From JACCXJ01 sp052387115 (GTDB taxonomy: Bacteria; Pseudomonadota; Gammaproteobacteria; JACCXJ01), in contig JBQTJM010000313.1 of the NCBI GenBank assembly GCA_052387115.1, forward strand, positions 1 to 26,658: a DNA stretch of 26,658 nucleotides, written 5' to 3'. The notes under the pieces were generated by a model. It was not told the origin of the DNA. It did not search any database and saw nothing but the letters and a program-made list of their open reading frames with translations. Each line of letters starts with the position of its first letter. Within the stretch, counting starts at the first letter, position 1. A program made the position numbers and the translations under genes. Shown piece by piece: positions 8,225-14,811 of this stretch.

Positions 8225-8849
8225 TCTGGAAAACAAGACCCGTATCGCCCAGCGTTTCCGCGGGTTCTTGCCGGTGGTCGTGGACGTCGAGACGGCGGGA
8301 TTCAATCCCGTGACCGACGCGCTTCTGGAGATCGCGGCGGTCACGGTCGTGCCCGACCGCAACGGACGGTGGCGGCGCGATAAGACCATCGCCTGCCAAG
8401 TGCAGCCCTTCCCCGGCGCCAACCTCGAGCCGGCCGCGCTGGAGTTCACCGGCATCGACCCCCATCACCCGTTCCGCTTCGCAGTCCCCGAGGGCGAGGC
8501 CCTGGAGACGGTGTTCAAGTTCGTCCGCGAGGCGGTGGCCGCGAGCCGCTGCACGCGCGCCATCCTGGTCGGTCACAATCCGGCCTTCGATTTATCCTTC
8601 GTCAAGGCTGTCGTGACCCGCAACCGCATCAAGCGCAACCCCTTCCACGCCTTCTCTACCTTCGATACCGCCACGCTCGCCGGCCTCGCCTTCGGTCAGA
8701 CCGTGCTATCGCGGGCCGTCGAGGCCGCCGGACTCGCCTGGAACGACAAGGAGGCCCACTCCGCGATCTACGACGCCGAACGCACGGCCGAGGTGTTCTG
8801 CGAGGTCGTGAACCGGTGGAATGGGCTCCTGGGCCCATTAAATGCCTAG
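8214..8849 (+). CDS. rnt: Ribonuclease T
   Basis: RNase T is a DEDDh 3'-5' exoribonuclease that trims the 3' ends of tRNA and other stable RNAs. The 211-residue product starts at ATG 8214, inside the end of pyrC. It has ExoI DVETAGF (D24, E26), ExoII GHNPAFDLSF (D126) and ExoIII KEAHSAIYDAERTA (H182, D187). These give the full catalytic set. FSTFDTATLAGLAFGQTVLS is a typical RNase T stretch. The overlap with pyrC implies co-transcription. Length and motif spacing fit the family well. Confidence 0.95.
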   Translation: MGVDLENKTRIAQRFRGFLPVVVDVETAGFNPVTDALLEIAAVTVVPDRNGRWRRDKTIACQVQPFPGANLEPAALEFTGIDPHHPFRFAVPEGEALETVFKFVREAVAASRCTRAILVGHNPAFDLSFVKAVVTRNRIKRNPFHAFSTFDTATLAGLAFGQTVLSRAVEAAGLAWNDKEAHSAIYDAERTAEVFCEVVNRWNGLLGPLNA

Positions 8850-8953
8850 CGCCGCGAGCCCATCAAAACGCCTGAGCCGAAAGGCAAACACCCGAACCTG
8901 CCCATGGCGCACCGCGCTTGACGCAGGATGCGTGATGCGCGATGCTTTTTATC

Positions 8954-9181
8954 ATGCGCACGACCCTCAATCTCGATGATGACGTTCTGCAAGCGGCTCG
9001 CGCGTTGTCGCGGCGGCGGGGAAAACCGATAGGTGTGGTGATTTCCGAATTGATCCGCCGTGGCCTCGGGTCGTCGCATCCCGCGGAGGTCAGAAGCGGC
9101 GTTCGCCTGTTCCCCGTCCGCGAGGGTGCCGGCACGGTCACCCCCGAGGTGGTGAGGGCGCTGCTGGACGAGACGGATTGA
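8954..9181 (+). CDS. VapB-type ribbon-helix-helix antitoxin
   Basis: The 75-residue product begins MRTTLNLDDDVLQAARALSR, the pattern of a ribbon-helix-helix DNA-binding domain of VapB-like (DUF2191-type) antitoxins. The beta strand TTLNL contacts DNA; the C-terminal part (VRLFPVREGAGTVTPEVVR) would wrap the toxin. A more upstream in-frame ATG at 8942 exists, but homology begins at 8954. Such proteins neutralise a PIN-domain RNase encoded immediately downstream and repress their operon. Here only a stump of that toxin remains. Confidence 0.82.
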   Translation: MRTTLNLDDDVLQAARALSRRRGKPIGVVISELIRRGLGSSHPAEVRSGVRLFPVREGAGTVTPEVVRALLDETD

Positions 9182-9300
9182 ACCGCTATCTGCTGGCCCT
9201 AGCCCGCCATCACCGCGCGCGCTTGGCGACCTTCGACCTACGCATCCCCGCCGACGCTGTCCGCGACGGCCCTGTTGCAATCGCCTTGATTGACGCGTGA
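9181..9300 (+). pseudogene. VapC (PIN-domain toxin) C-terminal remnant
   Basis: Directly after the antitoxin stop, the frame beginning with AAC at 9181 reads NRYLLALARHHRARLATFDL and continues RIPADAVRDG to a stop at 9298-9300. This matches the last about 40 residues of VapC-type PIN toxins. There, (T)DxYLLALAxxHGGRLATFD carries the late acidic metal ligand. The N-terminal about 100 residues, with the first metal-binding Asp residues, are missing, and there is no start codon. The simplest reading is an internal deletion from the vapB/vapC junction into vapC, leaving an orphan antitoxin. Confidence 0.8.
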
Positions 9301-9379
9301 CGGGAAAGTTGAGTTTCGAGGGGGACGCGGGAGCGCCAGTCCGCCCTTCACGCGAGTCCATTGGTTTTCTGACAAACCC

Positions 9380-10123
9380 TCAGGCGCCGCGGGCGCGTTG
9401 CGGGGCATCGGGGGCCGGCCCTGACCGCCTCCACACGCAGCGGCCACCGCTCTCTTTGTCGAGGAGGTCCAATAGCCGCTGGTGCTCTGCCGACTCCGAA
9501 GGACTCGGGGCGATGACCCGTAGCGGTACGCGCCGCGCCACGCGGCGCCGTAATACGCCCGCCCCCGGGGATGCCTGCGACTCGTCTTCGAGGAGGAGGG
9601 TCGCCTGCCCCCCGGTCATCGCCAGATAGACATCCGCCAGGATCTCGGCGTCTAGCAGGGCCCCGTGCAGGCTGCGGGCGGCGTTGTCCACCTGATAGCG
9701 CTTGCACAGGGCGTCCAGGCTGTTCTTCTGGCCGGGGTGTTTCTCGCGCGCCAGGGCCAGCGTATCCACGACCGTGCAATGGTCGCCGAAGCGGCCCCAT
9801 TCGGGACCCGCGAGCATGAGCTCATGGTCCAGGAAGCCCAGGTCGAAGGCCGCGTTGTGGATGATGACCTCGGCGCCGCGCACGAATTGAAGGAATTCCA
9901 CGGCGATCTCCGCGAAGCGCGGGCTCGCTTCGAGGTCCTCCAGGGTGATCCCGTGCACCTGGACGGCCCCTTCGTCGATGTCACGGTCAGGATGCAGGTA
10001 GCGGTGGAAACGGCGATCGCTCACGCGCCGGTTCACGATCTCGACGCAACCGATCTCGATGATGCGATGACCCGCGTGGGGCTCGAGCCCGGTGGTCTCG
10101 GTATCGAGCACGACTTGCCGCAT
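9380..10123 (-). CDS. dnaQ: DNA polymerase III epsilon subunit (proofreading exonuclease)
   Basis: DnaQ is the 3'-5' proofreading exonuclease of the replicative polymerase. The 247-residue product starts at ATG 10123. It has ExoI VVLDTETTGLEP (D7, E9), ExoII IIHNAAFDLGFLD (D94) and ExoIII SLHGALLDAEILADVYLAM (H153, D158), a complete DEDDh site. A C-terminal tail of about 70 residues follows; in DnaQ this region binds the alpha subunit. The tail is low in recognisable motifs and its last 20 residues are Arg/Pro/Ala-rich. No rnhA neighbour is present, unlike E. coli. Confidence 0.93.
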   Translation of the reverse strand: MRQVVLDTETTGLEPHAGHRIIEIGCVEIVNRRVSDRRFHRYLHPDRDIDEGAVQVHGITLEDLEASPRFAEIAVEFLQFVRGAEVIIHNAAFDLGFLDHELMLAGPEWGRFGDHCTVVDTLALAREKHPGQKNSLDALCKRYQVDNAARSLHGALLDAEILADVYLAMTGGQATLLLEDESQASPGAGVLRRRVARRVPLRVIAPSPSESAEHQRLLDLLDKESGGRCVWRRSGPAPDAPQRARGA

Positions 10124-10236
10124 GGGATGCGATGTGAGTGAGGCGAGATCGAAACGAGGAACGGTCGTCTAAACGGAATGTTGGCGCGAGCCGACACGTG
10201 CGGGTGCGGCCGCGGGCCCTTCCCCTGCAGACGGCT

Positions 10237-10710
10237 TCAGCGCGGGGTCCGCCGCAGCCGCTTGGCGTTGGCTGTGGCCCGGCGGTGTACCGGCGCGAGA
10301 CCCTTGGCGAGCACGCGCGAGGCGGCGTTGGATACGATGCGCGGCACGGCCCCCGCTGCCGACGCCGATTTCGAAGCGAAGCGGCGGTTACCCGCCCGCG
10401 CGGTGGGCATCCACATCGCGGACGAGGGCGTCCAAGCCGCGCGCAGGAACGCCGGCCACAGCGCCACATTGGCCTTGACGATCTCCGCGGTCATGGCGCT
10501 GGCCGATTCACCGAAGACCTCCAACTTCTCCCGGGTCATGCGCGTGATCTCCTTGCGGTCGGCGGTCCGCGGGGTGGGACCCGACTTGGCCATGCGCGCG
10601 GTGCGATGGGCCACGACCTGCGGCGCGGCCACGGCGATCTCCCACATCTGCATCCAGGGCTGCCACCAGCCCAGGCCGGGGCCCCCCTTGTGTCGACGCG
10701 TGTGTCTCAT
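10237..10710 (-). CDS. Phasin-like (polyhydroxyalkanoate granule-associated type) protein
   Basis: The 157-residue basic protein contains WWQPWMQMWEIAVAAPQVVA near its N-terminus, followed by HRTARM and then ADRKEITRMTREKLEVFGES. I associate this pattern of a Trp-rich amphipathic start and a long helix with proteins annotated as PHA granule-associated phasins. The C-terminus is rich in Arg, Ala and Lys (HRRATANAKRLRRTPR) and could bind DNA or granule surfaces. No phaC, phaA or phaB gene is near, so the granule role is only inferred. A purine-rich GGGGAG lies about 15 bases upstream of the ATG. Confidence 0.5.
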   Translation of the reverse strand: MRHTRRHKGGPGLGWWQPWMQMWEIAVAAPQVVAHRTARMAKSGPTPRTADRKEITRMTREKLEVFGESASAMTAEIVKANVALWPAFLRAAWTPSSAMWMPTARAGNRRFASKSASAAGAVPRIVSNAASRVLAKGLAPVHRRATANAKRLRRTPR

Positions 10711-10959
10711 AGTGGATGCGGCTGCTCCCCATCGTCTCTTGGATGGTTGTCTCTTGGTGGACTATAGGGCGCCATCCCGATCCTGTCCAGCCCGATCCTC
10801 GCCATGGCGGGGCTGTCGAACGCCCTCCGAACGCGATGATCTCCCCGGAACGATCGCGCTTTCCTGCCGAGGGCCAGGTCTTCCTGGCGGCCAGGGCTTT
10901 GTCCTTCAACGGAGGCGGTGTCGTCATGTTCGGTCTCCCGGTGTCGAGTTATGGAGCGC

Positions 10960-11899
10960 CTACGAGGCCACGCCGCTGCCGCCGCAGTACCAGCAGGCCT
11001 CGCGCGAGCCGCTGCTCGGATAGGTGGTATAGCCGCGGCCTCCGCAGTGGAAGCAGGTGCCTGCACCGAAGCGGATCTCCTCATCCCGGGCCGCAAAGGC
11101 GTGCTCAGACTCGGGCGCTTCACCGGTCTGGCCGCGGTCCGGCTGTCCCGGGAAATCGCTGTCGATGGCGCCGAAATACTTGGCGAGGTCGGGAAACACG
11201 CCCGCGGAAGGATCGAAGCCGGCGAACCGAGCCACGTCGGGCGGTGCGTTGTCGGTCGCGACATAGAAAAACCCCGAGTCCTGCCAGGCGTCCTTGAACA
11301 GCTCGAGGTCATAGACCTTGCCCGCGCCAGAGGGATCGCCGGAATCGTTGACGATCACCTTGGGGTCGCTCGGATCGCTCATGTCCATGCCCGTCACCCA
11401 GATGGCATGGTCGGCGGCCTGCCCGAAAAAGTCTTCGAGCGGGTCGTCGTGTCCCCACATCTCGCCGGAATCGACGCCCACGATGACCTTGTGCCCCTGG
11501 GCCAGCTCGGCCATCAACTGCTCGATGGTGGCGCCCTGCTGGTCATGGCAGGGGATGCCGTGGAGCTCCAAGAGCCTGCCCGCGTCGAGCGGCGACATGC
11601 CCCCGTTCCGTGAGCCAGCCGTTCACGGTGGCATCGTAGACCAGTTGTGCCTCCGATAGGTCGTTTCCGGTGAACGCGGCGATGATCCCGCGCTGCGCCA
11701 TGACCGCACAGGTGAATGCCGTGGTCTGCGGCTTCCAGAATGGCGTGTCCTCGGTCGGGGTACCGCATACGGGCCCTCCTTCGGTGGGCAGGTACATCCC
11801 ATCATCGATAGCGTGTAGCTCATCGAAGACGGCCACCATGTCATCGCTGATGTCCTGCGATGGGAAGATTTCATCCGGGACATAGATTTGCTCGTTCAT
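10960..11899 (-). pseudogene. Papain-like (C39-type) cysteine peptidase with C-terminal DnaJ-like zinc motif, frameshifted
   Basis: Two overlapping minus-strand frames together encode one protein. The first (ATG 11899, SD GAGGA) has Cys64 in QTTAFTCAVMAQRGIIAAFT. It then runs DLSEAQLVYDATVNGWLTE and leaves frame near 11605 in a GGGGG run. The second resumes at GMSPLDAGRLLELHGIP. It carries DHAIWVTGMDMSDP (candidate catalytic His) and VIVNDSGDPSGAGKVYDLE (Asn/Asp), the order expected for C39-like peptidases. The C-terminus has CFHCGGRGY and ACWYCGGSG, two CxxCGGxG knuckles like the DnaJ zinc domain. Removing one base from ACGGAACGGGGGC restores a continuous frame, so this is either a recent mutation or a sequencing error. 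An Hsp70-like gene is divergent, 213 bases away. The substrate is unknown. Confidence 0.7.
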
Positions 11900-12112
11900 T
11901 GCAGTTCCTCGACAGGGTTGCGGACAGGGTTGCGGTGCGTTCCCATTGTAGGACACCGGGGGGTGGTGGCAAGCAGATGCTTCACCGTTGTTGGAAGAGG
12001 CATAATAGGCTCGGTGATTCAGGTAAGGCTTGCGGTCGTCGGGTGAGGGCTATAGGAGACCGGCATCGCCGCGGCCACTTTCGTCGTGACGCTATCCGGG
12101 GAGACCGCTTTT

Positions 12113-13432
12113 ATGGCACCGGCCATCGCAATAGATTTCGGCACCAGCCGCACCAAGCTGGCACTCGACGACGCGGGCAAGGCCCGCTTGAAGCTCTGGG
12201 AGGACGAGAAGCCCTATGTTCCCTCCTTGTTCTATCTGGAGAAGGACAGCGAACGTGTCTTTTGGGGTTACGATGCCGAGCACCTGCAAGACCAAGATCC
12301 CGCCGGCCTCGTGGACGTGCTGAAGCGCCGCCTGCTCGAGCGCTACGTCTACGCCAACCGCCGCAAGTTGCCACCTGCGGAGCTTCTGACCCACTTCTTC
12401 CAGGGTCTTTGGGCGAACGCACGCGAGGAAGTTCCGGCCTTGCAAGGGCAATCGGACCCGGCCCTCCACCTCACCGTGCCCGTCTACTACGGCCCGGCCG
12501 CCGAGCAGGTGTTGCGCCAGGCGGCACAGGCTGCCGGTTTCGCGGAGGTGACGCTGGTGCACGAGCCGGTGGCCGCGGCCCGCGCCTGGCTGGCGGAGGC
12601 CGGCGAGTCCTGCCCCGAGGTGGTGGTACTCGACTGCGGGGGCGGCACTCTGGACTGGGCCTATCTCCGCCGGGTGGACGGCGATTATCGGCCGGTGGCG
12701 GAGTGCCCGCCCGGTGGCGATGTGCACGTGGGCGGCTATGATGTGGACCGGGATCTGTGCGAGCTGGTTTCGGAGCGCTACGCGGAGCTGACGGGCGCGG
12801 CGCCCCAAGCGGTCCCGATCCACAAGCTTCGCTCCTTGAAGGAAAGCTACTGCAAGGCACGCCCGCTGCGCCCGCTGCGGATCGGTGACACCGAGATCGC
12901 GCTTAAGGCCGAGGAGATCCAAACGGTGCTGGCCGAGCGTTGCACCGCCAAGTGCTGTGACAGCCTGGTGAGCTACCTCGGGCGGCTGCGCGAGACCCAT
13001 CCCGAGACCCAGCCGCCGGTGCTCTTGGTCGGCGGCAGCGCGCGCATCAAGGGCTGCGGGAGGCCATCGAGGACGTCTGCAAGTGCCGGACGCTGTGGTG
13101 GGAGAGGTCGGAATACGCGACCGTGCTCGGGGCCTTGCCGATCGCCAAGCGACCTTTCCCGGGCCCTCGGAAAGACGAGCAGTACCGTATCGCCGTGGAG
13201 ATAGCCTGGGCGGATCGGGAGCTCAGCGAGGCAGAGGTAGAACGGCTTCGTGCGCTCCCTCAGCAGTTGAGCTTGACCCCCGAGCAGGCCGCGGAGATCG
13301 AGCGGGAGGTGATGGGGGCTCCCCTGGAGGAGATCGTGGCGCTTCGGCCGACCTTGGAGTTCGAGGTCGGGAGCGAGGACAGGGGGGTATTTTCAGCTGC
13401 TGACTCTCGATCGCGCGGACTTGAAGGCATGA
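12113..13432 (+). pseudogene. Hsp70-type ATPase with C-terminal TerB-like domain, two apparent frameshifts
   Basis: From ATG 12113 the product has actin/Hsp70 ATPase motifs: phosphate-1 AIDFGTSRTKLAL (6-18), phosphate-2 VVLDCGGGTLDWAYL (171-185) and adenosine loop VLLVGGSARIKG. Just after this loop (about 13051-13054) the frame changes. Reading one frame over continues sensibly as LREAIEDVCKCRTLWWERSE and ATVLGALPIAKRPF. It then enters a helical stretch, RIAVEIAWADRELSEAEVER ... LTPEQAAEIEREVMG, that looks like a TerB domain. In a G6 run (13381-13388) a second shift is needed to finish as YFQLLTLDRADLKA with stop at 13430-13432. It lacks the usual Hsp70 substrate-binding domain. Whether the indels are biological or sequencing errors cannot be settled here. 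Confidence 0.75.
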
Positions 13433-13615
13433 GCGGCGGAGGGGATCCAACACCGCGGGTGGGAAGGAGAATCCAGTGCGCGCTCCGACGATCTGGGCGA
13501 CCTTAAACTAAGACGCCCCCGTAGGCCTTGCGGTCGAACGGTTGCTCGTGGTTTTGCCACGTTCGTCTCGTAGAACCCTACGGAAACCATTGACACTTGG
13601 ACAAACGATGAACAA

Positions 13616-14029
13616 ATGTTCGAGGTTAGAATCACCCCCGAAGCCCTGGATGATCTCCAGCGGTTGCGAAAACACGAGAGCAAGCGGATATTCGATGAGC
13701 TGGAGAGACAATTGACGGTCCAGCCGGCGATCGAGACGCGCAATCGGAAAAGGCTCCGTCCGAACCGGGTTGCGGAGTGGGAGCTACGGATCGATAGGTT
13801 CCGGATCTTCTATGATGTGAACGATCCGACACAGTCCATCAAGATCGTAGCCGTAGGATACAAGCGCGGTAGCCGGCTCTACATTCGCGAGAGGAAATTC
13901 AACTATGAAGATAATCAATGTTTCGCCTCATGCCCGCAGCATCAAGCAATTGCTCCAGCAAGCGAGCGCGGACAACATCATTTTGCGCGCGCCGGATGGG
14001 CGCGAGTTCGTGCTGGCCGAGATCGATGA
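13616..14029 (+). CDS. RelE/ParE-family toxin, C-terminus apparently frameshifted
   Basis: The frame starts MFEVRITPEALDDLQRLRKH, typical of RelE/ParE toxins, which are ribosome-dependent mRNA endonucleases or gyrase poisons. The core WELRIDRFRIFYDVND, VAVGYKRGSRLYIRE follows. As written it runs on to 14029, out of frame through the antitoxin gene. One added base near 13892 (CGCGAGAGG) would instead end the protein as EEIQL, with TGA at 13906-13908. That stop would overlap the antitoxin ATG (13905) as ATGA. This is exactly the coupling expected in such operons. The natural product is therefore probably about 97 residues, and the long tail is an artefact or a mutation. The toxin precedes the antitoxin. 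Confidence 0.75.
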   Translation: MFEVRITPEALDDLQRLRKHESKRIFDELERQLTVQPAIETRNRKRLRPNRVAEWELRIDRFRIFYDVNDPTQSIKIVAVGYKRGSRLYIRERKFNYEDNQCFASCPQHQAIAPASERGQHHFARAGWARVRAGRDR

Positions 14030-14153
14030 CTTCGACCGTGAGATCGAGCTGGCGCGACAGAGCGACCGGCTCATGAAGTTCCTGGACGAACGAGGCAAGC
14101 AAGAAAAGACGATCAGCCTGTCGGATGCCAGAGCCAGGCTAGGCGTCAAATAG
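13905..14153 (+). CDS. Antitoxin partner of the RelE/ParE-like toxin
   Basis: The 82-residue product begins MKIINVSPHARSIKQLLQQA. It continues with ILRAPDGREFVLAEIDDFDR and a charged helix with RQSDRLMKFLDERGKQEKT, ending SDARARLGVK. I recognise it as the small acidic/helical partner often found after RelE-like toxins, perhaps Phd/YefM-like at the N-terminus. The family assignment is not firm. Its ATG overlaps the expected toxin stop. It is intact, whereas the toxin frame is disturbed and the next gene is a stump. Confidence 0.7.
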   Translation: MKIINVSPHARSIKQLLQQASADNIILRAPDGREFVLAEIDDFDREIELARQSDRLMKFLDERGKQEKTISLSDARARLGVK

Positions 14154-14179
14154 CGAGCACGGTGCGGACGAATGCCACT

Positions 14180-14399
14180 ATGACCCACACAGTTGCCATT
14201 GACTTCGGGACCAGTCGCACTAAGCTTGCGTATTAGGATCCGCTCAGTAACAAGCCCGCGCTCATGCGGCTCGGATATCACGAGGAGCCGTACATTCCCT
14301 CGCTGTTTTACCTGCCGGCCTACAGTGCGGACGTCCTCTGGGGCGAGAACGCCGAGGAGATGCTGGAGGAAGACCCCGCCGGGATCGTGGATGTGGGTA
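14180..14399 (+). pseudogene. Second Hsp70-type ATPase, N-terminal remnant with nonsense codon
   Basis: ATG at 14180 starts MTHTVAIDFGTSRTKLAY, followed by an in-frame TAG at 14234-14236. The frame then continues DPLSNKPALMRLGYHEEPYI and SLFYLPAYSADVLWGENAEE. It stops resembling the family after EDPAGIVDV (about 14396). It parallels the first about 68 residues of the intact-looking paralogue at 12113 (VAIDFGTSRTKLA, EEPYIPSLFY, DPAGIVDV). It is clearly a paralogue and not a segmental copy, since the sequences differ. No ATPase phosphate-2 or adenosine motif follows, so the rest has been deleted or replaced. Confidence 0.85.
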
Positions 14400-14402
14400 T
14401 AA

Positions 14403-14811
14403 GAATTTCACAATTTCAGAGACCCTTTTTCGGCGAGCGAATATTCGATTCTGGCCCTTTCTTCACTGCTTTCCGAGGCGGTTGCGCCCGCTTCCAGCTA
14501 GCTAGATATCGCCAAGCGGCGCGATAGCGGTCGGCGTCGACAATCCCGGCCGGTCGCCCGAAATGGGCGCGACGGCGGAATTCTGTGCCTGAGCCGGCTG
14601 TATTCCCCAAACCCCGGCCACGCTCTTGCCTATCACGATGAGTAAGACGCCGACGTTGCCTAACTCGCTGCGGCGATGGTCGCGTCCCCGACCTCGACGC
14701 CCGCCTCGGTCACGCGCTGCAGAAGGCCTATCACCGGCTCGCTCCGACCATCCGTCGGAGGCTAGCCCACCGTCCTCATCATGGCCAGCCCGATCTCGGA
14801 ATCGTGCGTGC
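14403..14811. other. Gene-poor stretch after the Hsp70 remnant
   Basis: No recognisable gene was found. An AT-richer junction (14400-14460) follows the truncation point of the Hsp70 remnant. The right half (about 14680-14800) has an open plus-strand frame reading GRVPDLDARLGHALQKAYHR. That could be debris of another gene, but it has no start and no family I know. Confidence 0.4.

Noticed and set aside
10508..10927. 139-codon minus-strand frame with a good ribosome site (GGGAG, 7 bases) before ATG 10927
   Set aside because: It overlaps the phasin-like gene on the same strand by about 200 bases in another frame and its composition after residue 45 is not protein-like. A short frameshifted gene cannot be excluded.
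12092..13000. 302-codon minus-strand frame opposite the Hsp70-like gene
   Set aside because: It is the antisense shadow typical of GC-rich genes and shows no recognisable domain.
13433..13540. Ribosome-site-like AAGGAGAATCCA followed by GTG near 13476
   Set aside because: The frame closes after about 11 codons; at most it is the start of a lost third gene.
13590..13615. TTGACA just upstream of the toxin gene as a -35 box
   Set aside because: It lies only about 20 bases before the start codon, leaving no room for a -10 box and leader.
14234..14236. In-frame TAG in the second Hsp70-like gene as a possible recoded amber codon
   Set aside because: The gene is also truncated and no pyrrolysine machinery or signal is visible; a nonsense mutation is simpler.
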